64,000 nucleotides of DNA. Origin: Nocardioides jiangxiensis (GTDB lineage Bacteria > Actinomycetota > Actinomycetes > Propionibacteriales > Nocardioidaceae). Below the pieces are notes generated by a model. The model worked only from the letters and a program-made list of their open reading frames with translations. It had not been told where the DNA came from and searched no databases. How positions within the stretch are numbered: position 1 is the stretch's first letter; each line of letters starts with the position of its first letter. The DNA lies in contig NZ_JAUQTA010000001.1 of assembly GCF_030580915.1 (NCBI RefSeq), positions 1,364,001-1,428,000 on the forward strand, read 5' to 3'. Below, piece by piece: positions 39,301 to 46,862 of the stretch. The translations under genes were made by a program, and so were the position numbers.

Positions 39301-39697
39301 CCAGCGGCCCCGGGCCCGTGCCCGGCTTCTCGTCGACGGGCCTGAGGTAGGGCTCGAGGTCGGCGAGCAGGTCGGCGGGGTAGGCGAAGCCGTAGTGCTC
39401 GGCGTACTCCTCGACGAAGAAGTCGAACGGGTTGATGACGGTGAGGTCGGCGACCAGGTCGACGGTGATCTCGAGCTCCGTGACCGGCTCGGGGAAGACC
39501 AGCCGCGCCATGAAGTTGCCGAACGCGTCCTGCTGCCAGTTGAGGAAGTGGCCCCGCGGGCTGACCGTCAGCGAGTAGGACTCGATCGGCGTCCGGGCGT
39601 GCGGCGCCGGCCGGAGACGGACCGTGTGCGGGTGCACGGTCACCGGTTCGGCGAACGTGTACGAGGTGCGGTGCTCCAGTGCTACACGGATGGTCAC
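36380..39697 (-). CDS. Transglutaminase-DUF2126 fusion protein
   Basis: 1105 residues from GTG 39697, the usual size of this family. The N-terminal transglutaminase-like part has the triad C190 (GSCRDSAW), H236 (DLHAWTEV) and D252 (GLDPTSG). The long DUF2126 part includes MGGEPTFVS and the glycine/histidine cluster HTGTGGGNHFTLGGP near residue 690, a likely nucleotide- or metal-binding site of a ligase-like domain (inference). It is first in the operon, 51 bases before the ATP-grasp/alpha-E gene. A ~155-base gap upstream holds the promoter and a terminator for the next gene. Confidence 0.9.
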   Translation of the reverse strand: MTIRVALEHRTSYTFAEPVTVHPHTVRLRPAPHARTPIESYSLTVSPRGHFLNWQQDAFGNFMARLVFPEPVTELEITVDLVADLTVINPFDFFVEEYAEHYGFAYPADLLADLEPYLRPVDEKPGTGPGPLVTAWLAEHDLASLAGTTGIVDFLVRANQAVNGSVAYAVRMEPGVQTPDQTLERAIGSCRDSAWLLVSVLRELGLAARFVSGYLVQLTPDDVADGGPAADFTDLHAWTEVYVPGAGWIGLDPTSGLFAGEGHIPLSATPHPSGSAPIAGATDPVGVTFDFSNTVTRIHEDPRITLPYSEAQWAAVNALGGYVDGLLEAGDVRLTMGGEPTFVSIDDQASEQWATAADGPGKRALARELTARLKERWAPSGLVHHGQGKWYPGEPLPRWQAQVTWRTDGEPVWSDATLLDHPWGPPTEPTGDQVRELAAGLGARLGVPADHVLPAYDDPYAARWDAARQPWGEPEGSARMVEEVDEASLASERAWVVPVFENPSGEGWGTTRWRLRRRRLYLTAGDSPAGLRLPLDSIAWNPPPDLPDASPFAPRPALTAYAELVADEPAEVLPVESAPRHAVVVEAREGHLFVFLPPLTDLDRALALVAAIEASAAAVGMPVVIEGYPLPGDPRTLSLSVTPDPGVIEVNIQPTASWDELREVTETLAEDAKAVRLGTEKFDVDGTHTGTGGGNHFTLGGPTAADSPLLRRPDLLRSLLTFWQHHPALSYVFAGRFLGPTSQSPRVDEGRNETLYELEIAFAELERATREAASNGAAGVPAPWIVDRLLRHLLTDLTGNTHRAEFCIDKLYSPDGDRGRLGLLELRGFEMPPHPRMALVQALLVRALVARFWNKPYTGALVRWGTRLHDRFLTPAFATADLYDVVAELNAWLRAQDPDAPLFDPAWFDAFLEFRFPRLGEVDVAGVHLEARQAIEPWHVLGEEMAFGGTARYVDSSVERLQIRATGLVEGRHVVTCNGVPVPLTATGVPGDFVAGVRYRAWAPYSALHPTIGVHSPIVVDLVDRWNARSLGGFTYHVVHPGGRSYDDRPVNAMSAEARRATRFRAGGHTPGPVDVDAVAPIDAAAGVEYPTTLDLRRFSPGNRP

Positions 39698-39793
39698 GGC
39701 CGCCACCGTAGGGGCGCCACATTGCGCGCGCGTTTCCGCCGGGGCCGCCCGCGTGAACTCGTGGCCACACCGCGGGCTCGCTCCGCACGACCA

Positions 39794-39825
39794 CAGGCCC
39801 CGCCCCGTTGTCGGGGCAGGGCCTG
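39794..39825. terminator. Hairpin terminator downstream of the desaturase gene
   Basis: CAGGCCC-C-GCCCC (39794-39806) pairs with GGGGC-A-GGGCCTG (39813-39825), with one C.A mismatch and loop GTTGTC. It lies 28 bases past the minus-strand desaturase stop (39853). Confidence 0.7.
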
Positions 39826-39852
39826 GGAGCGACGCGGTCGAGGTGCTCGCGG

Positions 39853-41067
39853 TCAGGCCGCGGCGGCGTCGAGCTCGGCCTGGATCGCCTTGCGTGCCTT
39901 CCGGCCACCGGTCGACATCCTGTAGAGCTGCGCCATCCGCTTCGGAGCCGTGCGCGGCGTCGTCGTCGCGAGCCAGCCATTGGGCAGGGAGAGGCGGAAG
40001 ACCTTGTGCCAGGCCGAGCCGAGCTGGCGCGGGAACGAGCCGGTGGCGTACGGCAGGCCGTACTTCTCGAAGACCGCGCGGACCTTCGGCGCGACCTCGG
40101 CGAGGCGGTTGGAGTTGAGGTCGGGGAAGAGGTGGTGCTCGATCTGGTGCGACAGGTTGCCGCTCATGATGTGCATCAGCTTCGACCCGGAGATGTTCGC
40201 GGACCCGAGGCCCTGGCGGAGGTACCACTCGGCCTTGGTCTCGCCCTCGATCGAGGTCTTCTCGAAGACCGCGACGCCCTCGGGGAAGTGACCGCACATG
40301 ATGACGGAGTGGCTCCAGATGTTGCGGCCGACGTTGGCGATGAAGTTCGCCGCCAGGGTCGGGAGGAAGCCACCGAACGGCGCAGCGACGAGCGGGTGCA
40401 CGACGTAGTCCTTGGTCGCCTGCTTCCGGATCTTCTTCAGCGCGGCCGTCACCCCCTTGGTGAAGTGCTCGGGGCGGTCCTCCTTCTTCATCGGGAGGTA
40501 CTTGCCGAGCTGCAGGTCGTAGGCGGCGATGCCGTACTCGAAGAAGCAGGCGTTGAGGGCGTTCCAGAGCGGCTGGGCGAGGAAGAAGGGGTGCCAGCGC
40601 TGGTCCTCGTCGACGCGCATGATCGAGTAGCCGAGGTCGTTGTCCTTGCCGAGCACGTTCGTGTAGGTGTGGTGCAGCTCGTTGTGGCTGTGCTTCCAGG
40701 CCTCGGCCGGGGTGGCGTTGTCCCAGTCCCAGGTGGTCGAGTGGATCTTCGGGTCACGCATCCAGTCCCACTGGCCGTGGAGGACGTTGTGGCCGATCTC
40801 CATGTTCTCCAGGATCTTGGCGACCGTCAGGCCCGCCGTGCCGGCGACGAAGGCCGGCGGGAAGACGCTGGCCAGCAGCGTCACGCGCGAGCCGACCTCG
40901 AGCCAGCGCTGGAAGGCGATCATCCGGCGGATGTACGCCGCGTCGGACGCGCCGCGCTTGGCGAGCACCTCCTGGCGGATCGCCTCGATCTCGGCGCCGA
41001 AGGCCTCGATGTCCTCCGGCGTGAGGTGGGCCGTCGGGTTGTCGTCGAGCTTCTGGATGGCAGTCAT
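39853..41067 (-). CDS. Fatty acid (acyl-CoA) desaturase, DesA3-like
   Basis: 404 residues from the ATG at 41067, preceded by GGGAG. A membrane diiron desaturase: the histidine boxes are GHNVLH (H93, H97), HSHNELHH (H128, H132, H133) and HQIEHH near residue 318. Membrane segments flank them. It lies 20 bases after a ferredoxin-type oxidoreductase gene; this pairing matches DesA3 (Rv3229c)/Rv3230c of M. tuberculosis, a stearoyl-CoA delta-9 desaturase and its electron donor. It probably makes oleate, the substrate of the UfaA1-like methyltransferase at 1016. Confidence 0.93.
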   Translation of the reverse strand: MTAIQKLDDNPTAHLTPEDIEAFGAEIEAIRQEVLAKRGASDAAYIRRMIAFQRWLEVGSRVTLLASVFPPAFVAGTAGLTVAKILENMEIGHNVLHGQWDWMRDPKIHSTTWDWDNATPAEAWKHSHNELHHTYTNVLGKDNDLGYSIMRVDEDQRWHPFFLAQPLWNALNACFFEYGIAAYDLQLGKYLPMKKEDRPEHFTKGVTAALKKIRKQATKDYVVHPLVAAPFGGFLPTLAANFIANVGRNIWSHSVIMCGHFPEGVAVFEKTSIEGETKAEWYLRQGLGSANISGSKLMHIMSGNLSHQIEHHLFPDLNSNRLAEVAPKVRAVFEKYGLPYATGSFPRQLGSAWHKVFRLSLPNGWLATTTPRTAPKRMAQLYRMSTGGRKARKAIQAELDAAAA

Positions 41068-41087
41068 GGTGTCTCCCTGTCCGAGGT

Positions 41088-42185
41088 TCAGTGGTCGAGG
41101 TGGCACGGGCCGGCAGCGGCCGTGATGCAGGTCTGGATGTTGGCGGGGCCGGACATCGCGTCGGCCGTGGTGACCTCGCCGGTGCGGAGGTCGCGGACCG
41201 CGCCCTCCTTCAGCGGGAGGACACAGCCCATGCAGATGCCCATCCGGCAGCCACTGGGCATGAGGACGCCGGCCGACTCGGCGGCGTCGAGGACGGTGGT
41301 CGCGCCGTCGGCCTCGATCTCCTGGCCGCCGACGTGGACGGTGCCGCCCTCGCCGGCGACGATCGTGCTCGCCCGGAACTGCTCCGTCTGCAGCGGCAGG
41401 CCCAACGCCAGGTGGTGCGCCTCGAGCGCGGCGAGCAGGCCACCCGGCCCGCAGGCGTACGTCGTCCGGCTGGCGAGGTCGGGCACGAGCAGGCCGAGCG
41501 CGTCGACGTCGAGGACGCCGTGCTCATCGTCGTAGCGGGCAACGAGCGTGATCGCGCCGGCGGCGTCGAGAGCCTGGAGGTCGCTGAGGAAGATCGAGTC
41601 GGGCCTGCTCGGCGCGACGTGGACGACGGTGATGTCGAGGTCCGCGCTGCGGGCCGGCTTCAACACGCCCGAGTCCGTCGACGGGAAGAGGTTGCGCAGC
41701 ATCCCGACGACGGGCGTGACACCCGAGCCTGCGGTGACGAAGAGCAGCTTGCGGTGCGACTCCGGGGTCACGCCCTGCTCGTCGGCCGGCAGGACGAACT
41801 CGCCGGCGGCCTGCTCGAGGTGGACCAGCGTGCCGACCTTCGTGCGGTGCACGAGGAAGTTGCTGACCTTGCCCTCGGGCACGGCCTTGACCGTGACCGA
41901 GATGAGCCCGTCGCGACGCGGGCCGTGGGTCAGCGAGTAGGCGCGCCAGTTGCGCACGCCGTCGACGTCGACGCCGATGCGGACGTACTGGCCCGGCACG
42001 TGGCCGGCCCAGTCGGCGCCGGGCTTGATCACGATGGTCGCGGCGTCGCGGGTCTCGGGCTCGACGGCCACGATGCGGCCGCGCAGCGGAGCGCCGGCGC
42101 GGAGCGGCGCGACCAGGTCGAGGTAGTCGGCGGGCAGGAGCGGCGTGGTGGCCGCTTCGACGACCCGCGTGAGGAGCGAACTCAT
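41088..42185 (-). CDS. Ferredoxin reductase-like oxidoreductase (FAD, NAD(P)H, 2Fe-2S)
   Basis: 365 residues from the ATG at 42185. The FAD domain has the RAYSLT motif, the NAD(P)H domain has VTAGSGVTPVVGML, and the C-terminal plant-type 2Fe-2S domain has CRMGICMGC with a fourth cysteine in QTCITA. It passes electrons from NAD(P)H to the desaturase encoded 20 bases downstream, as Rv3230c does for DesA3. First gene of the two-gene operon and divergent from the PucR-like regulator. Confidence 0.93.
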   Translation of the reverse strand: MSSLLTRVVEAATTPLLPADYLDLVAPLRAGAPLRGRIVAVEPETRDAATIVIKPGADWAGHVPGQYVRIGVDVDGVRNWRAYSLTHGPRRDGLISVTVKAVPEGKVSNFLVHRTKVGTLVHLEQAAGEFVLPADEQGVTPESHRKLLFVTAGSGVTPVVGMLRNLFPSTDSGVLKPARSADLDITVVHVAPSRPDSIFLSDLQALDAAGAITLVARYDDEHGVLDVDALGLLVPDLASRTTYACGPGGLLAALEAHHLALGLPLQTEQFRASTIVAGEGGTVHVGGQEIEADGATTVLDAAESAGVLMPSGCRMGICMGCVLPLKEGAVRDLRTGEVTTADAMSGPANIQTCITAAAGPCHLDH

Positions 42186-42248
42186 GTGTTCCAGTCTCGG
42201 CGCCGTCGCGCGTAAACTCCTGACTGCTGCCGGTGAATCCAGCGGCAT

Positions 42249-42271
42249 CTTTTGTTCGCTCCGCACAAAAG
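42249..42271. promoter_or_regulatory. Inverted repeat between the desaturase operon and its PucR-like regulator
   Basis: CTTTTGT (42249-42255) and ACAAAAG (42265-42271) are perfect 7-base arms with a 9-base spacer, AT-rich in a very GC-rich region. It is in the 87-base divergent intergenic space and is the best candidate site for the regulator, or part of its promoter. Confidence 0.5.
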
Positions 42272-42272
42272 G

Positions 42273-43454
42273 ATGCAGGACGTGACCGATCGCCTCATGA
42301 CTCAGCCGCTCGGCTTCTCCGAGGAGCAGCTGGCCGCACTGCGGGCCCGCCTCCCGCGCCTCGGCGAGAAGGTCGTGGCAGCGATCATGGCCGAGGTCCC
42401 GGCGTACTCCGCGGCGTTCCAGGGGCGGATGGGCAAGACCATCCAGACCGCCGTCACGGTCGCGCTGGCCGGCTTCTTCGACATGACGACCTCGCCGGGC
42501 GCCGACGCGACGAACGCAGCGGCGCAGGTGCGCGCTGCGGCGTACGAGCTGGGCCGGGGCGAGGCCCGCTCGGGGCGGAGCCTGGACGCCCTCACCGCGG
42601 CGTACCGGATCGGCACGGCCACCGCCTGGCGCGACATGAGCCGGGTCGCCGTCGAGCACGGCCTGAGCGCGGAGGGGCTGGCCGGCTTCGCCGAGGTGGT
42701 CTTCGACTTCCTCGACCAGCTCTCCGCCGAGAGCCTCGCCGGCCACGCCGAGGAGCTGGCCCGCAGCGGTCGGCTGCGCGAGCGGCAGCTGGCCCAGCTC
42801 GCGACCGCCCTCATCGGCGGACGTGAGGAGGAGCGCCTCGCGCAGCTGGCCGAGCAGGCCGACTGGGCTGCTCCCCAACGACTGACCGCCGTGATCCTCC
42901 CGCTCGCCGCCGCCCGCTCGGTGCGTCCGATCCTCGACCCCCGCACCCTCGGCCTCGCCGGCGACGTGGAGGCGCTCGAGCCGTACGGCGGGCTCCCCGA
43001 CCACGCGGTGCTCCTCGTGCCGGGCGCGCGGGCGGTCCTGCTGCGAACCCTGGGCAGCACCACCGCCGTGGTCGGTCCGACGCTGCCCTGGAAGCAGGCG
43101 CAGGCGTCCTTCCAGCGCGCCGCCCGCGCCCTGACCCTCGGGCTGGACGACGGCCTCGTCGACACCGACCTGCACCTCGCCTCGCTCGTCGTCCTCGCCG
43201 ATGCGGCCGCCCACGACGACCTGCGCGCCCGGGTCCTTGCGCCCCTGGCGCCCCTGCGCGACGGGCAGCGCGAGAAGCTCACCGATACGCTCCGCGCCTG
43301 GCTGCTCCACCAGGGCCGCCGCGACGACATCGCCGAGGCCCTCTTCGTGCACCCGCAGACGATCCGCTATCGCATGGGCCAGCTCCGCGAGGCGTACGGC
43401 GAGCGGCTGGAGGATCCGTCGTTCGTCCGTGACGCGACGATCGCGCTCGGCTGA
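42273..43454 (+). CDS. PucR-like helix-turn-helix regulator
   Basis: 393 residues from ATG 42273; a GTG at 42282 with AAAAGGA at good spacing is an equally possible start. The N-terminal half resembles the RsbRD-type sensor domain of CdaR/PucR proteins (GRSLDALTAAYRIGTATAWRDM). The C-terminal HTH is QREKLTDTLRAWLLHQGRRDD followed by ALFVHPQTIRYRMGQLRE, the PucR C-terminal signature. It is divergent from the desaturase/reductase operon and probably controls membrane unsaturation. Confidence 0.88.
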   Translation: MQDVTDRLMTQPLGFSEEQLAALRARLPRLGEKVVAAIMAEVPAYSAAFQGRMGKTIQTAVTVALAGFFDMTTSPGADATNAAAQVRAAAYELGRGEARSGRSLDALTAAYRIGTATAWRDMSRVAVEHGLSAEGLAGFAEVVFDFLDQLSAESLAGHAEELARSGRLRERQLAQLATALIGGREEERLAQLAEQADWAAPQRLTAVILPLAAARSVRPILDPRTLGLAGDVEALEPYGGLPDHAVLLVPGARAVLLRTLGSTTAVVGPTLPWKQAQASFQRAARALTLGLDDGLVDTDLHLASLVVLADAAAHDDLRARVLAPLAPLRDGQREKLTDTLRAWLLHQGRRDDIAEALFVHPQTIRYRMGQLREAYGERLEDPSFVRDATIALG

Positions 43455-43464
43455 GGCCGCTCCG

Positions 43465-44106
43465 TCAGGCGTTGACGATGGCGACGACCAGGTTGATCGT
43501 GGTCGCGAGGATCAGGGCGCCGAAGACGTACGACAGCAGGCAGTGCCGGAGCACGACCGACCGGATCTCCGTGCGGGTCACGTCGGTGTCGGAGACCGCG
43601 TAGGTCATGCCGAGGTTGTAGCTGAAGTAGAGGAAGTCGCGGTACGACGGCTCGGCGTCCTGACCGTCGTCGTTGAAGTCGATGCCGCCGGCCGAGCCGG
43701 TGTAGTAGAGGTCGGCGTAGCGCGTCGCGTACATGAGGTGGACCGAACCCCACGCCAGGAAGACGCCGGCGAGGGCGAGCGCAGCCGTTGCACCGTCGGC
43801 ACCGTGGCCCAGTGCCATCAGCACCACGATCGCGGCCAGCCCGCCGACTGCGGCGAAGACGATGATGGCCTCCTCGAGCGCCTTGTCGACCACCTCGCGG
43901 CCGACGAACTCGCGCGTCTCCCCGGCGTCCATCGGCCAGAGGACGACCCAGCCCACCACGACGAAGACACCTGAGCTGAGGGTGATCCCGACGAGGACGC
44001 CGAGCTCGGGACCGGCGAGGGCAGCCGTCGCGAGAGCGCCGAGCAGACCGAGGACCGAGGCACCGATCACCCGCGGGATCGCGGACATCGGCTGACGAGG
44101 GGCCAT
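43465..44106 (-). CDS. DUF1345 domain membrane protein
   Basis: 213 residues, with four to five hydrophobic segments. The family signature YRDFLYFSYNLGMTYAVSDT is present near residue 155, and SYVFGALILATTINLVV closes the protein. DUF1345 proteins are small bacterial membrane proteins of unknown function. The ATG overlaps the upstream Gre-like gene stop (TGATG), giving a two-gene operon. Confidence 0.88.
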   Translation of the reverse strand: MAPRQPMSAIPRVIGASVLGLLGALATAALAGPELGVLVGITLSSGVFVVVGWVVLWPMDAGETREFVGREVVDKALEEAIIVFAAVGGLAAIVVLMALGHGADGATAALALAGVFLAWGSVHLMYATRYADLYYTGSAGGIDFNDDGQDAEPSYRDFLYFSYNLGMTYAVSDTDVTRTEIRSVVLRHCLLSYVFGALILATTINLVVAIVNA

Positions 44107-44558
44107 CAGGCGACGGTGTCGAGCGTGTGGCTCTGACCGTTGACCGTGAAGGTGTCGCCTGCGCGGAGGCCGGCGATCGCCTCACCGACCGGCGAGTCGC
44201 CACTGATCCCCTCGTAGGTGACCCCGTCGACCTCGAACGCGTCCGAGAGCACGCCGACGACGTACGACGAGCCGTCGAAGCAGACCACGGCCCCCGGGCC
44301 CACGACGTCCGTGGGCGCGACATCGAGCGCCTGCGCTGCGTCCAGTGCCGCCTGCTGCCGGCTCAGCGAGATCTCGAGGAGCGCACCGAGGTCACCCGCC
44401 TCGTCGGCCTGGGACAGGTCGTCGTCCTGGTAGGTGTCGCCCTCCGGGATCCGGCTGGCTGCATCGTCGTCGCGGACCTGGGCCCGGAGTGCGTCCAGCG
44501 CCTCGGTCGCACGGGCGACGAGTGCCGCCTTGATCCGCTGCTTCGCTGCCTGGTCCAT
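44106..44558 (-). CDS. GreA/GreB-like protein
   Basis: 150 residues from the ATG at 44558, preceded by GAGGGG. The C-terminal half (residues about 85-150: VGPGAVVCFDGSSYVVGVLS then SPVGEAIAGLRAGDTFTVNG) fits the GreA/GreB C-terminal FKBP-like domain. The N-terminus has a helical acidic region (QDDDLSQADEAGD) but lacks the clear long coiled coil of true Gre factors. A transcription elongation role, or an Rnk-like antagonist of Gre factors, is possible. Main GreA is presumably elsewhere. Confidence 0.75.
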   Translation of the reverse strand: MDQAAKQRIKAALVARATEALDALRAQVRDDDAASRIPEGDTYQDDDLSQADEAGDLGALLEISLSRQQAALDAAQALDVAPTDVVGPGAVVCFDGSSYVVGVLSDAFEVDGVTYEGISGDSPVGEAIAGLRAGDTFTVNGQSHTLDTVA

Positions 44559-44645
44559 GTGACTGCCCCTCGTTCGCGGTGACCCCCAGGAGCCATGATG
44601 CCGCGTCGGCGCGCCTGTCGCCCGGCATGACCTAGCGTCGGGTCC

Positions 44646-45647
44646 GTGAGCACCCAGTCCTCCGACGAGAGCCTGCTGACCATCGTGGTCGCCTTCGCCG
44701 CCAACTTCCTGATCGCGGTCGCGAAGACGGTCGCCTCGGTGCTCACCGGGTCGGCCTCGATGTCGGCGGAGGCCGCGCACTCCTGGGCGGACACGGGCAA
44801 CGAGGTCTTCCTGCTGGTCGGCGCCCGCAAGGCCTCCCGGCCTGCGGACGCGACCCACGTCCTCGGCTACGGAAGGGTCGGCTACATCTGGTCGATGTTC
44901 GCGGCGTTCGGCCTCTTCACCGTCGGGTCCGCGGTCTCCATCTGGCACGGCATCCAGTCGCTGTCGGCACCGGAGGCGGATGCCTCCTACCTCTGGGCGT
45001 ACGGCGTCCTCGCGGTCGCGCTGCTGCTGGAGGGCACGTCGTTCCTGCAAGCGGTGCGGCAGACCCGGTCGGCGGCAGTGACCCGCCGCCTGCACCCGCT
45101 GCGCTACCTGCACGTGACCTCCAACCCGATGCTGCGCGCCGTCGTCGCAGAGGACCTCTCCGCGCTCGTCGGTATCGGCATCGCCACCACCTGCATCGCA
45201 CTCCACCAGGTCACCGGCGATCCCACCTGGGACGCCGTCGGCTCGATCCTGGTCGGCCTGCTGCTCGGCGTGGTCGCGCTCTTCCTCATCGGGCGCAACA
45301 TGGACTTCCTCGCGGGCGAGGCGGTCACACCCCTGGCCCGCGACATCGCCCTGAGGACCCTCGTCGAGCACCCGGAGATCGACCGGGTCAGCTACCTCCG
45401 CATGGAGTGGATCGGAGCCGACCAGATCTACCTGGTGGCCGCCGTCGACCTCGTGGGGGACGCGCCGGAGTCGTCGGTCGCGGGTCGCCTCGCCGCGATC
45501 GCCGACCAGCTCCAGGAGCGACCCGAGATCGTGCGCGCGGTGCTCACGCTGACCCGCCCCGGGGACGCCACCGACCTGCAGCCGGGCCCGCTGCCGGCCT
45601 GGTACCGCCAGCCGACCCCGGGCACGACCCCAGTCCCTCCGCACTAG
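44646..45647 (+). CDS. Cation diffusion facilitator family transporter
   Basis: 333 residues from GTG 44646, with a TAGCGT hexamer 7 bases upstream, suggesting a leaderless start. The metal-binding signature of membrane segment 2, HSWAD (H45 and D49), and [15 protein letters not shown] fit CDF proteins, which export Zn, Fe, Co or Mn in exchange for protons. Six membrane segments and a C-terminal cytoplasmic domain (after about residue 215) are visible. It opens opposite to the Gre-like operon. Confidence 0.92.
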   Translation: MSTQSSDESLLTIVVAFAANFLIAVAKTVASVLTGSASMSAEAAHSWADTGNEVFLLVGARKASRPADATHVLGYGRVGYIWSMFAAFGLFTVGSAVSIWHGIQSLSAPEADASYLWAYGVLAVALLLEGTSFLQAVRQTRSAAVTRRLHPLRYLHVTSNPMLRAVVAEDLSALVGIGIATTCIALHQVTGDPTWDAVGSILVGLLLGVVALFLIGRNMDFLAGEAVTPLARDIALRTLVEHPEIDRVSYLRMEWIGADQIYLVAAVDLVGDAPESSVAGRLAAIADQLQERPEIVRAVLTLTRPGDATDLQPGPLPAWYRQPTPGTTPVPPH

Positions 45648-45705
45648 ACAGGCTCTGACCACCCCAGACCACCGCCGGAACCGCTGCGCTCCGCCGCTGC
45701 CGGCC

Positions 45706-46809
45706 GTGAGCATCGAACGCATGAAGCGGACCCGACTCGCAGCCGTACCTCTCGGAATCCCGCTCGGCCTCCTCGGCGTCGCCGCCACGGGTGGCATCGC
45801 CCAGGCGGCCGACGAACCGGCCCCCGTCGACGCCACGGCCGCGGCCGCGCCCGCAGTGGCGTGGCGCCCGATCCCGCACGGCCTGTCCACCCGCGACGAG
45901 GACCTGCTCGACGTGCCGGACCGCGCGCTCGCGGCGTACCAGCGGGCGGCGGTCGTCATGGAGGAGGCCGCCCCGGAGTGCCATCTCACCGCTCCCCTGC
46001 TCGCCGCGATCGGCAAGGTCGAGACCGATCACGGCCGGATCGGTGCCTGGAGGCTCGGGCCGCGCGCCCGGATGTTCCCTGCCCTGATCGGCACGCCCGT
46101 GGCCGGGCGCTCACGTCACCTTCCCCCGTTGCCCGACACCGACGGGGGCGCCTGGGACCACGATCCCCACGCGGACCACCCGCTGGGGCCGCTCCAGCTG
46201 CTCCCCTCCCTCTGGCAGCGGGTGGCGGTGGACGGTGACGGCGACGGGCTGCGCAGCCCCTACGACCTCGACGACGCCGCACTCGCCCTCGGCGTAGCCC
46301 TGTGCAACCGCCATGCCGACCTCGCTGACGAGCAGGACCTCCGCGACGCGCTGCGGGCCCGCAACGACCGACCGCGCTACGTGCACGAGGTCGAGGCGTT
46401 CCGGGACGCCTACGCCGCACCCGTCGAGCTCCCGCCCGTCTCGATCACCACGATCGGTATCGTGATCACCCCGCCGCCGGCACCGGACGAGACCGCCCCG
46501 GACGCGGCCCCCGACAAGCCGTCCAAGCCGGCTCCGTCGGCTGCGGACCCGACGCCCGCACCCAAGCCGCACACGCCGGACCCCACGCCGAAGCCGACGC
46601 CGACGCCTACGCCGACGCCCAACCCGACGCCGACCCCGGACCCCACGCCCGACCCGACGCCGACCCCGGACCCCACGCCCGACCCGACGCCGGACCCGAC
46701 GCCGGACCCGACGCCCTCGGTCACCGACGCCTCGCCGGAGAGCACCACCGGCGTCACGGACCCGGCACTCGAGCCGACCGCCGCCGATGTACTCGCTCCG
46801 ACGTCCTGA
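45706..46809 (+). CDS. Lytic transglycosylase-like protein with Pro/Thr repeat tail
   Basis: 367 residues from GTG 45706; ATG 45721 is an alternative. A Sec signal peptide ends near IAQA-ADE (about residue 34). The catalytic-type segment is [16 protein letters not shown], with a candidate glutamate of a lysozyme-like fold, followed by [15 protein letters not shown] and ALCNRHAD, similar to MltB-type murein transglycosylases. Residues about 250-345 are a low-complexity PTPDPTP repeat, likely a cell-wall-spanning linker. The end has no LPXTG. Confidence 0.82.
   Translation: MSIERMKRTRLAAVPLGIPLGLLGVAATGGIAQAADEPAPVDATAAAAPAVAWRPIPHGLSTRDEDLLDVPDRALAAYQRAAVVMEEAAPECHLTAPLLAAIGKVETDHGRIGAWRLGPRARMFPALIGTPVAGRSRHLPPLPDTDGGAWDHDPHADHPLGPLQLLPSLWQRVAVDGDGDGLRSPYDLDDAALALGVALCNRHADLADEQDLRDALRARNDRPRYVHEVEAFRDAYAAPVELPPVSITTIGIVITPPPAPDETAPDAAPDKPSKPAPSAADPTPAPKPHTPDPTPKPTPTPTPTPNPTPTPDPTPDPTPTPDPTPDPTPDPTPDPTPSVTDASPESTTGVTDPALEPTAADVLAPTS
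46578..46720 (+). repeat. Coding Pro-Thr/Asp-Pro tandem repeat
   Basis: Direct repetition of units such as CCGACGCC and CCCGACCCGACG encodes runs of PTPT and DPTP. Copy number could vary by slippage and would change linker length in the wall hydrolase-like protein. Confidence 0.85.
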
Positions 46810-46862
46810 TTCACGCGGATTCGGCGCTCGCTGACGCAGCGCGCTGTCGCTAGCGTGACCCC

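Noticed and set aside
42186..43352. A 754-residue version of the ferredoxin reductase
   Set aside because: The extra part is antisense to the PucR-like gene, which has a clear C-terminal HTH. The real protein starts at ATG 42185.
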